The notes under the pieces: generated by a model | Told to the model about the DNA's origin: nothing | Database searches by the model: none | What the model saw: only the letters and a program-made list of their open reading frames with translations | NCBI GenBank assembly: GCA_003712125.1 | Contig: RHLF01000001.1 | Location: 992,001 to 1,056,000 of the forward strand | DNA length: 64,000 bases | Origin: Allomuricauda sp. | Lineage (GTDB): Bacteria > Bacteroidota > Bacteroidia > Flavobacteriales > Flavobacteriaceae | Direction: 5' to 3' | Program-made: the position numbers and the translations under genes | Shown: positions 1-9,427 of the stretch, one piece after another | Layout of the letters: each line of letters opens with the position of its first letter | Position numbering within the stretch: the stretch's first letter is position 1

Positions 1-1152
1 GGTGCTGCTCCCATTACTTATTTCGATACGGAAAAATTCAAAACCAAGTTTGCCTGCGAGTTGAAGGGCTATGACCCCCAAGATTTTTTTGACAGAAAAG
101 AAGCGCGAAAATTAGACCGCTTTGCACAATATGCCTTGGTATCTTCTGATGAGGCGATTATAGATGCAGGACTGGATTTGGAGAAAATCGACAAATTTAG
201 GGTAGGTGTCGTATGGGGTGCCGGAATAGGTGGTCTCGAAACATTTCAAAACGAGGTGATTGGTTATGCCCAAGGAGATGGGACACCGAGGTTCAACCCG
301 TTTTTCATCCCAAAAATGATTGCTGATATTGCTCCTGGCAATATTTCTATAAAACATGGTTTTATGGGCCCAAACTATACGACAGTTTCAGCGTGCGCGT
401 CTTCGGCCAATGCATTGATCGATGCACTGAACTATATACGTTTGGGGCATTGTGATGTTGTTGTTACAGGTGGTAGTGAGGCAGCGGTTACCATTGCCGG
501 AATGGGCGGGTTTAATTCGATGCATGCCCTTTCTACGCGTAATGAAAGTCCTGAGACTGCTTCAAGGCCTTTTGATGCCACACGAGACGGTTTTGTTTTG
601 GGGGAAGGTGCTGGAGCGCTGATTCTTGAAGATTATGAGCATGCCAAAGCTCGAGGTGCCAAAATTTACGCTGAAGTTCTTGGCGGTGGCCTCTCTAGTG
701 ATGCCTATCATATGACTGCTCCACATCCTGAGGGAATCGGGGTGGTTAAGGTAATGGAAAACTGCCTTCAGAACGCCGGACTAAAACCTGGAGATGTTGA
801 CGCCATCAATACACATGGCACATCAACCCCACTAGGTGATGTGGCTGAATTAAAGGCTATCACCAAAGTTTTTGGTGATCATGCCCATAATATCAATATC
901 AACTCAACAAAGTCAATGACGGGGCATTTGTTGGGCGCTGCTGGTGCAATTGAAGCCATAGCATCAATATTGGCGATGCAACATAATACCGTACCGCCAA
1001 CAATCAATCACAGCACAGTCGACGAAAATATAGACCCCAAGCTTAATTTGACATTGAACAAAGCACAGCAACGGGAAGTCAACGTTGCCATGAGCAATAC
1101 GTTTGGATTTGGAGGGCACAATGCCTGTGTATTATTCAAAAAAATAAGCTAA
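1..1152 (+). CDS. fabF: 3-oxoacyl-[acyl-carrier-protein] synthase II (5'-truncated by window start)
   Basis: Frame open from base 1 (GAAPITYFDTEKFKTKFACELKGYDP...); KAS motifs TVSACASSANAL, NTHGTSTPLGD, NSTKSMTGHLLGAAG, SNTFGFGGHNA. Confidence 0.96.
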   Translation, partial: GAAPITYFDTEKFKTKFACELKGYDPQDFFDRKEARKLDRFAQYALVSSDEAIIDAGLDLEKIDKFRVGVVWGAGIGGLETFQNEVIGYAQGDGTPRFNPFFIPKMIADIAPGNISIKHGFMGPNYTTVSACASSANALIDALNYIRLGHCDVVVTGGSEAAVTIAGMGGFNSMHALSTRNESPETASRPFDATRDGFVLGEGAGALILEDYEHAKARGAKIYAEVLGGGLSSDAYHMTAPHPEGIGVVKVMENCLQNAGLKPGDVDAINTHGTSTPLGDVAELKAITKVFGDHAHNININSTKSMTGHLLGAAGAIEAIASILAMQHNTVPPTINHSTVDENIDPKLNLTLNKAQQREVNVAMSNTFGFGGHNACVLFKKIS

Positions 1153-1163
1153 GAAAACCTTAC

Positions 1164-1892
1164 ATGAAGTTTTCTACCAAAATATTCAATTCCCATCCGA
1201 AACCGGATGGGGATTTTTTTTTGGGTATAAAGAAAATCATAGGGTTTAAGCCCAAAAATCTTCAGGTTTACGAAAAGGCATTCCTTCATAGGTCGTTAAA
1301 CAAAAAAGATAGTGAGGGGAACCCCATGAATTATGAACGGCTTGAATTCTTGGGTGATGCCATGTTGGGCACAATCATTTCAAAGCACCTTTACAACGAA
1401 GTACCCGAGGGAGATGAGGGATATTTGACCAAAATGCGATCAAAGATTGTGAGTAGAAAGCATTTGAATGAACTTGGGAAAGACCTAAACTTGCTTAACT
1501 ATGTTGAAAGTAAGATTCCGAAATCGCATTTTGGTGAAAACATACATGGCAATGTGTTTGAAGCCTTGGTAGGCGCAATTTATTTGGACCGGGGTTATGA
1601 CTATTGTGAGAGATTCATCAATGACAGGGTAATAGGACCCTATGTAGATATCGAACAACTCGAAGGAAAAGTCATCAGTTACAAGAGCTTGGTCATAGAA
1701 TGGTGCCAAAAACAGAAAAAGGACTTCCTTTATGAGGTTTATGAGGATACGGGAAATGATGAGCATAAGCACTTTGCCGTTAAACTTTTTATTGATGAAA
1801 AAGTACTTTCAAAAGCCCGAGCCACCTCCAAAAAGAAAGCGGAAGAAAAAGCTTCAAAACGGGCCTATTTTGCACTTCAAGGTAAAATGTGA
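1164..1892 (+). CDS. rnc: Ribonuclease III
   Basis: RNase III signature NYERLEFLGDAMLG, C-terminal dsRBD (SKKKAEEKASKRAYFAL); follows fabF. Confidence 0.96.
   Translation: MKFSTKIFNSHPKPDGDFFLGIKKIIGFKPKNLQVYEKAFLHRSLNKKDSEGNPMNYERLEFLGDAMLGTIISKHLYNEVPEGDEGYLTKMRSKIVSRKHLNELGKDLNLLNYVESKIPKSHFGENIHGNVFEALVGAIYLDRGYDYCERFINDRVIGPYVDIEQLEGKVISYKSLVIEWCQKQKKDFLYEVYEDTGNDEHKHFAVKLFIDEKVLSKARATSKKKAEEKASKRAYFALQGKM
1188..1222 (+). terminator. Intrinsic-terminator-like hairpin inside rnc 5' coding sequence
   Basis: CCCATCCG-AAAC-CGGATGGG stem (8 bp, extendable to about 12 with one G-U) followed by 9 consecutive T. Confidence 0.6.
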
Positions 1893-2014
1893 GGTTAACG
1901 CGCATTAAGAAACAGTAAACTCAAACGTTTTCGTGTGGGTTTTGACTTCTAAACAAGTACCACAACTAGGTGGGTTGAACCAATAATCCTATATTTACAG
2001 TTCGCATAAATTTA

Positions 2015-2479
2015 ATGTTGACCACACACAAAATATCGCCCGAGCTATATTTTGAAACTTTTGAGCTGCTTGCTATTCATACAGCTTTGGAGGATTATGC
2101 CATGGCCTATGCCCTGAACGCACATTTAAAATTAAGGCTTTGTCGGCCCGGCCAGGACATGACGTTGAGTGACTCAGTTTCATTTTCCCTTTTCGAATGG
2201 ATGGATGAGATGAGCGACACCCAATGGACCTTGTTCAACAACCAGACCAAACAAGAACAAAACGGCCTTTTGGGCGGCTTGTTCGATAACGACAGTGCAA
2301 TGGGCATCAAATATTTGGTCAACGAGCGAAAGGAAGTGGATTATTTTTTAAAGATTCAATCTGATGACCTAAGATTGGCCCAACAATCCGTTAGCCAGAT
2401 AAATAAAATACCAGAGGTAATAACTGCTTATGTGATTGATGTAGAAACACTTCAATCAAGAAAAAACTTAATTATGTAA
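2015..2479 (+). CDS. IPExxxVDY family protein
   Basis: 154 aa with motif IPEVITAYVIDV; between rnc and pyk as in other Bacteroidetes. Confidence 0.75.
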   Translation: MLTTHKISPELYFETFELLAIHTALEDYAMAYALNAHLKLRLCRPGQDMTLSDSVSFSLFEWMDEMSDTQWTLFNNQTKQEQNGLLGGLFDNDSAMGIKYLVNERKEVDYFLKIQSDDLRLAQQSVSQINKIPEVITAYVIDVETLQSRKNLIM

Positions 2480-2480
2480 T

Positions 2481-3908
2481 ATGCCACATAGAAAGAAGAC
2501 CAAAATTGTAGCCACTTTAGGACCTGCTACCAGCAGTAAGGAAGTACTACGTGATATGATGCATGCAGGGGCAGATGTTTTTCGCATAAATTTTTCCCAT
2601 GCCAATTACGACGATGTAGCGGCCCGAATCAAAATGATAAGGGAACTCAATGATGAATTGGGCAAGAATACTGCAATTTTGGCTGATTTACAGGGCCCTA
2701 AATTACGAGTCGGGGTAATGGGTAGTGAAGTAGTTGTGTCTCCCGGTGATGAGATTACCTTTGTTACCGGTGAACCTTTTGAAGGCAACTCCGAAAGGGT
2801 ATACATGAATTATGAAAGTTTCCCGCAAGATGTAAAGAAAGGCGAGCAAATTCTTTTAGATGATGGCAAACTTATTTTTGAAGTCATCGCCACAAATGCC
2901 GTGGATGAGGTAAAGGCCAAAGTAATACAGGGAGGCCCCCTGAAATCAAAAAAAGGGGTCAACCTTCCCAACACCAATATATCGCTTCCCGCATTAACTG
3001 AAAAGGATGTCAAAGATGCCATTTTTGCCATCAAACAAAATGTGGATTGGATGGCACTTTCCTTTGTTCGTTTCAGTCAAGATTTGGTAGATCTTCAGAA
3101 CCTGATCAAGGAACATTCAGAACACAAAATACCCATTATCGCAAAGATTGAGAAGCCTGAGGCGGTAGAAAACATTGATAAAATTGTGGCCTATTGTGAC
3201 GGTTTGATGGTTGCCCGTGGCGATTTAGGAGTTGAGGTTCCCGCGCACGAGGTGCCCATTATTCAAAAGAAATTGGTGCTGCGCGCAAAAAAGGCCAGAA
3301 TACCTGTAATTATTGCTACCCAAATGATGGAGACCATGATTACAAGTTTGACTCCCACAAGAGCGGAGGTTAATGATGTTGCAAACTCGGTTATGGATGG
3401 TGCCGATGCCGTTATGCTCTCTGGGGAAACCTCTGTCGGCAATTATCCGGTTCAGGTTATCGAACGAATGGCCAGTATTCTGCTTAGTGTTGAAGGGTCG
3501 AACCTTATTACCGTTCCCCAAACCCCTCCACACATCAGAACGAAAAGGTATATCACAAAATCAGTTTGTTACCATGCGGCCCTAATGGCCAACGAAATAC
3601 AGGCAAAAGCAATCTCAACCTTGACCAATAGTGGCTATACGGCATTTCAGATTTCGGCCTGGAGACCAAGCGCCCATATTTTGGTTTTCACATCAAACAA
3701 ACGAATATTGACCCAGCTCAATTTGCTATGGGGCGTAAAAGCATTTTTCTATGACCGCTATGTCTCAACTGATGAAACAGTTGTAGATGTGAATGAAATA
3801 GCCCATAAAAAAGGCTTTTTGGAGGAAGGAGATATGGTAGTCAGTTTGGCGGCCATGCCAATTAAGGAGAAAGGAATGGTCAATACCTTGCGGGTAACCG
3901 AAATATGA
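2481..3908 (+). CDS. pyk: Pyruvate kinase
   Basis: KTKIVATLGPATSS, MVARGDLGVEVP, MDGADAVMLSGETSVGNYP. Confidence 0.97.
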   Translation: MPHRKKTKIVATLGPATSSKEVLRDMMHAGADVFRINFSHANYDDVAARIKMIRELNDELGKNTAILADLQGPKLRVGVMGSEVVVSPGDEITFVTGEPFEGNSERVYMNYESFPQDVKKGEQILLDDGKLIFEVIATNAVDEVKAKVIQGGPLKSKKGVNLPNTNISLPALTEKDVKDAIFAIKQNVDWMALSFVRFSQDLVDLQNLIKEHSEHKIPIIAKIEKPEAVENIDKIVAYCDGLMVARGDLGVEVPAHEVPIIQKKLVLRAKKARIPVIIATQMMETMITSLTPTRAEVNDVANSVMDGADAVMLSGETSVGNYPVQVIERMASILLSVEGSNLITVPQTPPHIRTKRYITKSVCYHAALMANEIQAKAISTLTNSGYTAFQISAWRPSAHILVFTSNKRILTQLNLLWGVKAFFYDRYVSTDETVVDVNEIAHKKGFLEEGDMVVSLAAMPIKEKGMVNTLRVTEI

Positions 3909-3909
3909 G

Positions 3910-4491
3910 TTAGGCGATAGCCTTGATTTCTGAGAGTAAAAGAGGCGCGATCCTTCTGGCCATATGAATGGGCCAATCGTTCTTGTGCAGATGACTTTCT
4001 GTAATTGCACTTTCGTACAGCATATACAGTCCACCGGAAATACGTTCAGCCTCAGCTTTGGAAACATTGAAGAAATTATCTTGAACCAATTCGCCTAAAA
4101 AAAGCAACAGTTCTTTTTTGTGTTGTTGAATGGTCCCGGAAATTTTTTGGTTTTCAGCAGGGAGTTCGCAAAACGTTTTTATGGCCCAACAACCATAGAA
4201 GTCGTCTTGCCTATAAAACTCACGCAAAAAATCAAAAATACCCAGCAATTGGGCCTTGCCTTGCTCTTTTCCTTTGGTATAGTCTGCTAAAGCACACATT
4301 AAAAAGGTATGACGTTCTTGCAGATAGGCGATACAAATGTCCTCTTTAGATTTAAAATGGTTGTAAAGTGTGGCCTTGGCAATTCCGGCACTTTCAATGA
4401 TTTCATTGACCCCCGTTGAGTTGTAACCATTTTTATAGAACAAAGTTCCCGCGGTTTTTACAATATGTGCAGTTATTTCGTGTTTGGCCAT
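3910..4491 (-). CDS. TetR/AcrR family transcriptional regulator
   Basis: N-terminal HTH: AGTLFYKNGYNSTGVNEIIESAGIAKATLYNHFKSKEDI. Confidence 0.9.
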   Translation of the reverse strand: MAKHEITAHIVKTAGTLFYKNGYNSTGVNEIIESAGIAKATLYNHFKSKEDICIAYLQERHTFLMCALADYTKGKEQGKAQLLGIFDFLREFYRQDDFYGCWAIKTFCELPAENQKISGTIQQHKKELLLFLGELVQDNFFNVSKAEAERISGGLYMLYESAITESHLHKNDWPIHMARRIAPLLLSEIKAIA

Positions 4492-4665
4492 TTGTCACAA
4501 TGTATGCAAGACCAGTCTGTCTTCAAAGTTTTTAGGTTGAAAAAATACAACTCAGGTAACAATCGTACATATCCTTGTAAGAAAGAACTTCGCTAATGCC
4601 GATTGTAAGCTACGTGCCAGTATGATGACTAAGGTTCAAGTCAATAAGGTGAGATTACATCAGTA

Positions 4666-5514
4666 ATGAAAAAAGAGTATCGCGAAACAAAATTAGGATC
4701 CGTTCTTGGACTGTCAGATGATATAAAAAAACATGAAAATGAATTCTCGGTTCGATCGGGGATTATACAATTTTTGTGGAACAGGAATGAAATTCCCATG
4801 GCGGTAGAAATTGACGGGCTGCAGCTAGAACTTGGCCCAAATCAAATGGTTACCACTACGTATTTACAACATGTTTCATTCAAAAAAACAACCCTGCCCT
4901 TAACAGCTTTTCTTTTCAATAGAGAGTTTTATTGTATTTCGGATCATGATAGCGAAGTTTCCTGTAATGGCATCTTGTTTTTCGGAACACAGGATGTACC
5001 TATCATAACGATCCCGCCGGATCAGCAAAAACGCTTTGACCTGCTTTACGAGATTTTCTTGGAAGAGTTTTCTACCCCTGATAAAATACAGGGCGATATG
5101 TTACAGATGTTGTTGAAGCGGTTGATTATCATGAGTACGCGTTTGGCTAAGGATCAGCTGGTTGTAAAAAAGCTTGATAACGATCAGGTTGACCTTATAA
5201 GAAAGTTCAATTTTTTGGTTGACATGCACTATAAGACCAAACGAAAAGTGAGTGATTATGCAGCGATGCTTTTCAAATCGCCGAAAACACTTTCCAACAT
5301 ATTTTCGATTTACAATCAAAAAACACCACAACAAATCATCTTGGACAGGATTACCCTGGAAGCGAAGCGATTGATTCGATTTAGCGACCATCAAAACCAA
5401 GAAATAGCCTTTGACCTTGGTTTTAATGACCCTGCCCATTTTAGTCGTTTTTTTAAAAAAATGACCCAGATGACCCCTTCAGAATATCGAGAAAACCATC
5501 TTCTTTCGAATTAA
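4666..5514 (+). CDS. AraC family transcriptional regulator
   Basis: C-terminal HTH: QEIAFDLGFNDPAHFSRFFKKMTQMTPSEYR. Confidence 0.9.
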   Translation: MKKEYRETKLGSVLGLSDDIKKHENEFSVRSGIIQFLWNRNEIPMAVEIDGLQLELGPNQMVTTTYLQHVSFKKTTLPLTAFLFNREFYCISDHDSEVSCNGILFFGTQDVPIITIPPDQQKRFDLLYEIFLEEFSTPDKIQGDMLQMLLKRLIIMSTRLAKDQLVVKKLDNDQVDLIRKFNFLVDMHYKTKRKVSDYAAMLFKSPKTLSNIFSIYNQKTPQQIILDRITLEAKRLIRFSDHQNQEIAFDLGFNDPAHFSRFFKKMTQMTPSEYRENHLLSN

Positions 5515-5605
5515 GGGAAATTTTGGCAAGCGGTCAGGAAATTCGTGATAACACCTGCCCTTGTTTGTAGCGCATCTTTGCCCTGTAAATTAAATACAGC
5601 GTAAG

Positions 5606-5764
5606 ATGAAAACAGTACCAAAATCATTATTCAATCTAATTGAGATTTTTAGAAGCTCACCCAAGGGCATTATGCATGCGATAAGCCCGAAAACACATTG
5701 TGAGCAGAAGCATCACCATGATTTTTATTGTGACGCTGAGAAACCCTTTATAACAAATAGTTAA
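5606..5764 (+). CDS. Putative 52-aa His/Cys-rich small protein (uncalled small ORF)
   Basis: ATG-to-TAA ORF MKTVPKSLFNLIEIFRSSPKGIMHAISPKTHCEQKHHHDFYCDAEKPFITNS; fills the gap between araC-type gene and the AhpD-like gene. Confidence 0.4.
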   Translation: MKTVPKSLFNLIEIFRSSPKGIMHAISPKTHCEQKHHHDFYCDAEKPFITNS

Positions 5765-5796
5765 TCCATATAGTAACACAAATTAAGTATAGAATT

Positions 5797-6345
5797 ATGA
5801 GCACATTTAATGTACCTAAAAGAGAAGGAGTAAGTATCGAAAACCAAGCAATCTTCGATAACCTTGAAAAAGCGGTTGGATTTGTTCCGAACCTATTCGC
5901 CACTTATGCATACTCTGAGCATGCCTTGGGCAATTATCTCGCTTTGTCCAATGCGAAAACCTCTTTGAATGCGAAACAAAAAGAAGTGGTTAACCTTGCC
6001 GTAAGCCAGGTCAATAACTGTTTATATTGTTTGTCTGCGCATACCGCCATTGCTCAGATGAACGGATTCTCGGGAGACCAGATTTTAGAATTGAGACAAG
6101 GCAGGGCCACATTTGATGCCAAGCTGGACGCTCTGGCACAATTGGCCAAAAACATCACCGAAACAAGAGGGGCAACAGACCCTACGATTTTGGACAATTT
6201 TTTTGCGGCCGGATGGACCAAGGAAAACTTGATTGATACCATCGTCTTGGTTGGTGACAAGACCATCTCAAACTATATCAATAACACGACTGAAATCCCA
6301 ATCGATTTTCCGATAGCACAACCCCTTGAAACAATAGAAGCATAA
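5797..6345 (+). CDS. Carboxymuconolactone decarboxylase / AhpD-like family protein
   Basis: AhpD-like redox motif NCLYCLSAHTAIA (CxxCxxxH). Confidence 0.88.
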   Translation: MSTFNVPKREGVSIENQAIFDNLEKAVGFVPNLFATYAYSEHALGNYLALSNAKTSLNAKQKEVVNLAVSQVNNCLYCLSAHTAIAQMNGFSGDQILELRQGRATFDAKLDALAQLAKNITETRGATDPTILDNFFAAGWTKENLIDTIVLVGDKTISNYINNTTEIPIDFPIAQPLETIEA

Positions 6346-6374
6346 CATATAATCTAAAATTAAAAAGTAAAAAG

Positions 6375-6764
6375 ATGAAAAAAGTAATTGCAAGTTTAGT
6401 TTTTGTTTTGGCCCTGGTATTCACGGCCTCTGCACAAGATAAAATGATGAACAAGTCTGTAAAGACCATCAACCTGGAACAAAAACCAGGAGAATTCACA
6501 CAAAAGACCCTTACGGTATCTGAGGGCACCTATGTCTTTGAAATTGCCAACAATGGCGTGGGACACAATGTCGGTTTTGTTTTGGTTAAAAAAGGCCAGG
6601 ATATTAGCAAACCTGAAAACCACATTCAAACGGCCTATGTTACTGCGCCGGTGGAAAACAATTCAAAACAAACCTCTAAGCCCACAGTGTTGACCAAGGG
6701 TGAGTATGTCTATTTTTGTCCGTTAAACCCAACAGCTACGGATAACACATTAATTGTGGAATAG
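6375..6764 (+). CDS. Secreted cupredoxin-like domain protein
   Basis: Signal peptide MKKVIASLVFVLALVFTASAQ; beta-rich with GHNVGF and GEYVYFCPLNP resembling cupredoxin ligand loops. Confidence 0.6.
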   Translation: MKKVIASLVFVLALVFTASAQDKMMNKSVKTINLEQKPGEFTQKTLTVSEGTYVFEIANNGVGHNVGFVLVKKGQDISKPENHIQTAYVTAPVENNSKQTSKPTVLTKGEYVYFCPLNPTATDNTLIVE

Positions 6765-6785
6765 GTAAGTATATAGATCAAAAGG

Positions 6786-6814
6786 AAACCTGGCCTATTG
6801 GCCGGGTTTTTTTT
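6786..6814 (+). terminator. Rho-independent terminator
   Basis: AACCTGGCC-TATT-GGCCGGGTT stem-loop followed by T-run. Confidence 0.85.
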
Positions 6815-6827
6815 GGAGCAACCTTGA

Positions 6828-8231
6828 CTATATGCTTTTCATGGCAATGGGATCCCATGCCACAGGCTGTTTTTTGTAATAACTGTCGTTTGCCAAAATC
6901 GCTGCTCCTGCAGCACGTAAACCAAAGGTAGGATCCTGTACGACCGCTCCATTATCTCGGATAGCCGTAAAGAAATTGTAGAAATGATCGTGGTGTGCCC
7001 CTTTATAATCTCTTGGCGATTCCCATGTGGTGGTTCCGGTTGCCAAGGCAGTTTTTCGAATTTCTTTTTCAGAGAATACATAGGCATTCTTAATCTTTTC
7101 TTGGGTGGCCTTTGTATAGGCAACCATCGAATAGTCTCCTGGTGTCATTCCCAACTTGGAACGTTTTACGCTTACTGAATTCCATCCGATTTCCATTTCA
7201 CCTTCGGTACCCACAAGCTTGAATCCTGATCCACCACCGGACCCTGCTATAAAATTGACCCTAAATACTGCATTAAAAGCAGCATGGGTCTTGGTTTTGG
7301 GGAAGTCATAGAGGGTTATGCTTACATCAGGCACATCGCGACCATCTTTCCAATACCGCAATCCACCCGTGGCTAGAGCACGATTTGGGCCTAGGGAATC
7401 AATCATATGGTGCAATGAAGAAAATGCATGAACAAAAAGATCACCGGCTACCCCAGTACCATAATCCTTATAATTACGCCATCTAAAAAAACGATTGGGG
7501 TCATAGGGCACCTTCGGGGCATTGCCCAAAAAGGTGTCAAAATCGACCGAGGTTGGATTTTGATCGGGAGGTATGGGGTATTGCCAAGCCCCTTCTGCCG
7601 AATAGCGATCGTTGTAAAAATCCAACATGACGAGTTCACCTATTGCCCCCTGGGTATATAACTGTTTTGCCTTTTCATTTACCAAAGAAGCCATGGCCTG
7701 ACTGCCTATTTGACAAATTTTTCCACTGGTCTTTTGCGCATCAATTATGGCCTGACCTTCTTCCCAACGCTGCACCATGGGTTTTTCACAATACACATGT
7801 TTTCCTGCCAGCAGGGCATCAACGGTAATTTTCTGATGCCAATGGTCTGGTGTGGCCACGATGACCGCGTCAATATCGTCACGTTCCAATAATTTTCTAT
7901 AATCCCTGGTCACATAAATACCGTTGCCCCAAAGTTCTTTGGCCCGTTCCAAACGGCCTTGGTACAGATCACATACGGCTACCAATCGCACCCCGTCAAC
8001 CGAAAGTGCTGCACGGGTATCGTAAATGCCCTGTATTCCACTCCCAATAAGCCCTAAATTGATTTGGTCATTACTCGAGAAGGATCCGTTGTACCGTCGG
8101 TTTGTCAACAACAAACGCTCCCCTTGGGAAGCGGAAACAACAAATGGGCTCGCTCCAACAGCAGCAGTTGCTAGGGATGCTTTTTTGATGAACGAACGAC
8201 GTGAGTTTTTTGAATTCTTTTTTTGGTGCAT
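6828..8231 (-). CDS. Gfo/Idh/MocA family oxidoreductase with Tat-type signal
   Basis: SRRSFIKKASLATAAVGASP Tat signal; INLGLIGSGIQGIYDTRAA and DAVIVATPDHWHQKITVDALLAGKHVYCEKPM. Confidence 0.92.
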   Translation of the reverse strand: MHQKKNSKNSRRSFIKKASLATAAVGASPFVVSASQGERLLLTNRRYNGSFSSNDQINLGLIGSGIQGIYDTRAALSVDGVRLVAVCDLYQGRLERAKELWGNGIYVTRDYRKLLERDDIDAVIVATPDHWHQKITVDALLAGKHVYCEKPMVQRWEEGQAIIDAQKTSGKICQIGSQAMASLVNEKAKQLYTQGAIGELVMLDFYNDRYSAEGAWQYPIPPDQNPTSVDFDTFLGNAPKVPYDPNRFFRWRNYKDYGTGVAGDLFVHAFSSLHHMIDSLGPNRALATGGLRYWKDGRDVPDVSITLYDFPKTKTHAAFNAVFRVNFIAGSGGGSGFKLVGTEGEMEIGWNSVSVKRSKLGMTPGDYSMVAYTKATQEKIKNAYVFSEKEIRKTALATGTTTWESPRDYKGAHHDHFYNFFTAIRDNGAVVQDPTFGLRAAGAAILANDSYYKKQPVAWDPIAMKSI

Positions 8232-8293
8232 AGGAAAGCAATCAGGTGAACCCTCAAGTTAAACTATTTTCTTTTGCTTACGTCAATGGATAC

Positions 8294-9400
8294 CTAAAAA
8301 TCAAATTTCAGTTGTACAGAGACCGTTTCTTCAATTTTGGGTTTGGGATTGTTTTTTTTCTCCGTATTCAGGTTGGCCAATGAGATACCCAAAAGGCGTA
8401 CGGAATTCTGCATCGGGCTTTGGTACAGCAGCTCTCGTGCGGTTTCTAAAATAAGCGCTTTCTCAGCAATAAAATAGGGTAGGGTCTTACTCCGAGTCTG
8501 AAGTGTAAAGTCGCTATACTTGATTTTAAGGGTAATCGTTTTTCCTGCAATTTTTGACTTTTTCAATCGACGTTCCAGTTCTTCAGCGATATTTTCCAAT
8601 TTTTCGAGCATAAAGATTTCACTGCTCAAGTTCTCGCTGAACGTACGCTCGGCACCAACCGATTTTGGAATACGCTCTGCTTTGACCTCACTAAGATGGA
8701 TTCCGCGCACCACATTGTAATAATGACTACCACTTTTGCCAAAATTGGCATCCAAGAATTCCTTAGTTTTTTCTTTGAGGTCTTTGCCGGTAAAAATGCC
8801 CAATTGATACATTTTTTGAGCAGTCACCTTGCCCACGCCATAAAATTTACGAATGTCCAAATCTTCCAAAAATTGAATGACCTCTTCTGGATTAACGGTT
8901 TTCTGTCCGTTAGGTTTGTTATAGTCACTGGCTACCTTGGCAATGAATTTGTTTATGGAAATGCCTGCGGAAGCCGTTAACCCGGTCTTTTCTAATATTT
9001 TTTCCCGGATTTCCTGCGCAATTAAGGTTGCTGACGGATTACCTTTTTTGTTTTCGGTTACGTCAAGGTAGGCTTCATCCAAGGAGAGGGGTTCGACCAA
9101 ATCGGTATACTCAAAAAAAATTTTACGCACTTCTTGAGACACTTCTTTATAACGGTCAAATCGGGGCTTTACGAAAATAAGGTCCGGACAATTTTTCTTG
9201 GCCGTAAAGCCCGGCATGGCACTCTTTACTCCAAATCTTCTTGCCTCGTAGCTCGCTGCAGAAACCACCCCTCTTTTTGAACCGCCACCCACAGCAACAG
9301 GCTTTCCTTTTAGTTCAGGATTGTCGTGCTGTTCCACAGAAGCATAAAAAGCGTCCATGTCTACATGTATGATTTTTCGAAGCGGAAAATCGAAGTCCAT
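8294..9400 (-). CDS. dinB: DNA polymerase IV (Y-family)
   Basis: IIHVDMDAFYASVEQ, SYEARRFGVKSAMPG, PLSLDEAYLDVT, ASAGISINKFIAKVASDYNKPNG; start set at MDFDFPLRK. Confidence 0.95.
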   Translation of the reverse strand: MDFDFPLRKIIHVDMDAFYASVEQHDNPELKGKPVAVGGGSKRGVVSAASYEARRFGVKSAMPGFTAKKNCPDLIFVKPRFDRYKEVSQEVRKIFFEYTDLVEPLSLDEAYLDVTENKKGNPSATLIAQEIREKILEKTGLTASAGISINKFIAKVASDYNKPNGQKTVNPEEVIQFLEDLDIRKFYGVGKVTAQKMYQLGIFTGKDLKEKTKEFLDANFGKSGSHYYNVVRGIHLSEVKAERIPKSVGAERTFSENLSSEIFMLEKLENIAEELERRLKKSKIAGKTITLKIKYSDFTLQTRSKTLPYFIAEKALILETARELLYQSPMQNSVRLLGISLANLNTEKKNNPKPKIEETVSVQLKFDF

Positions 9401-9427
9401 ACCCAAAATTAGGTTATATTTAGTTTG

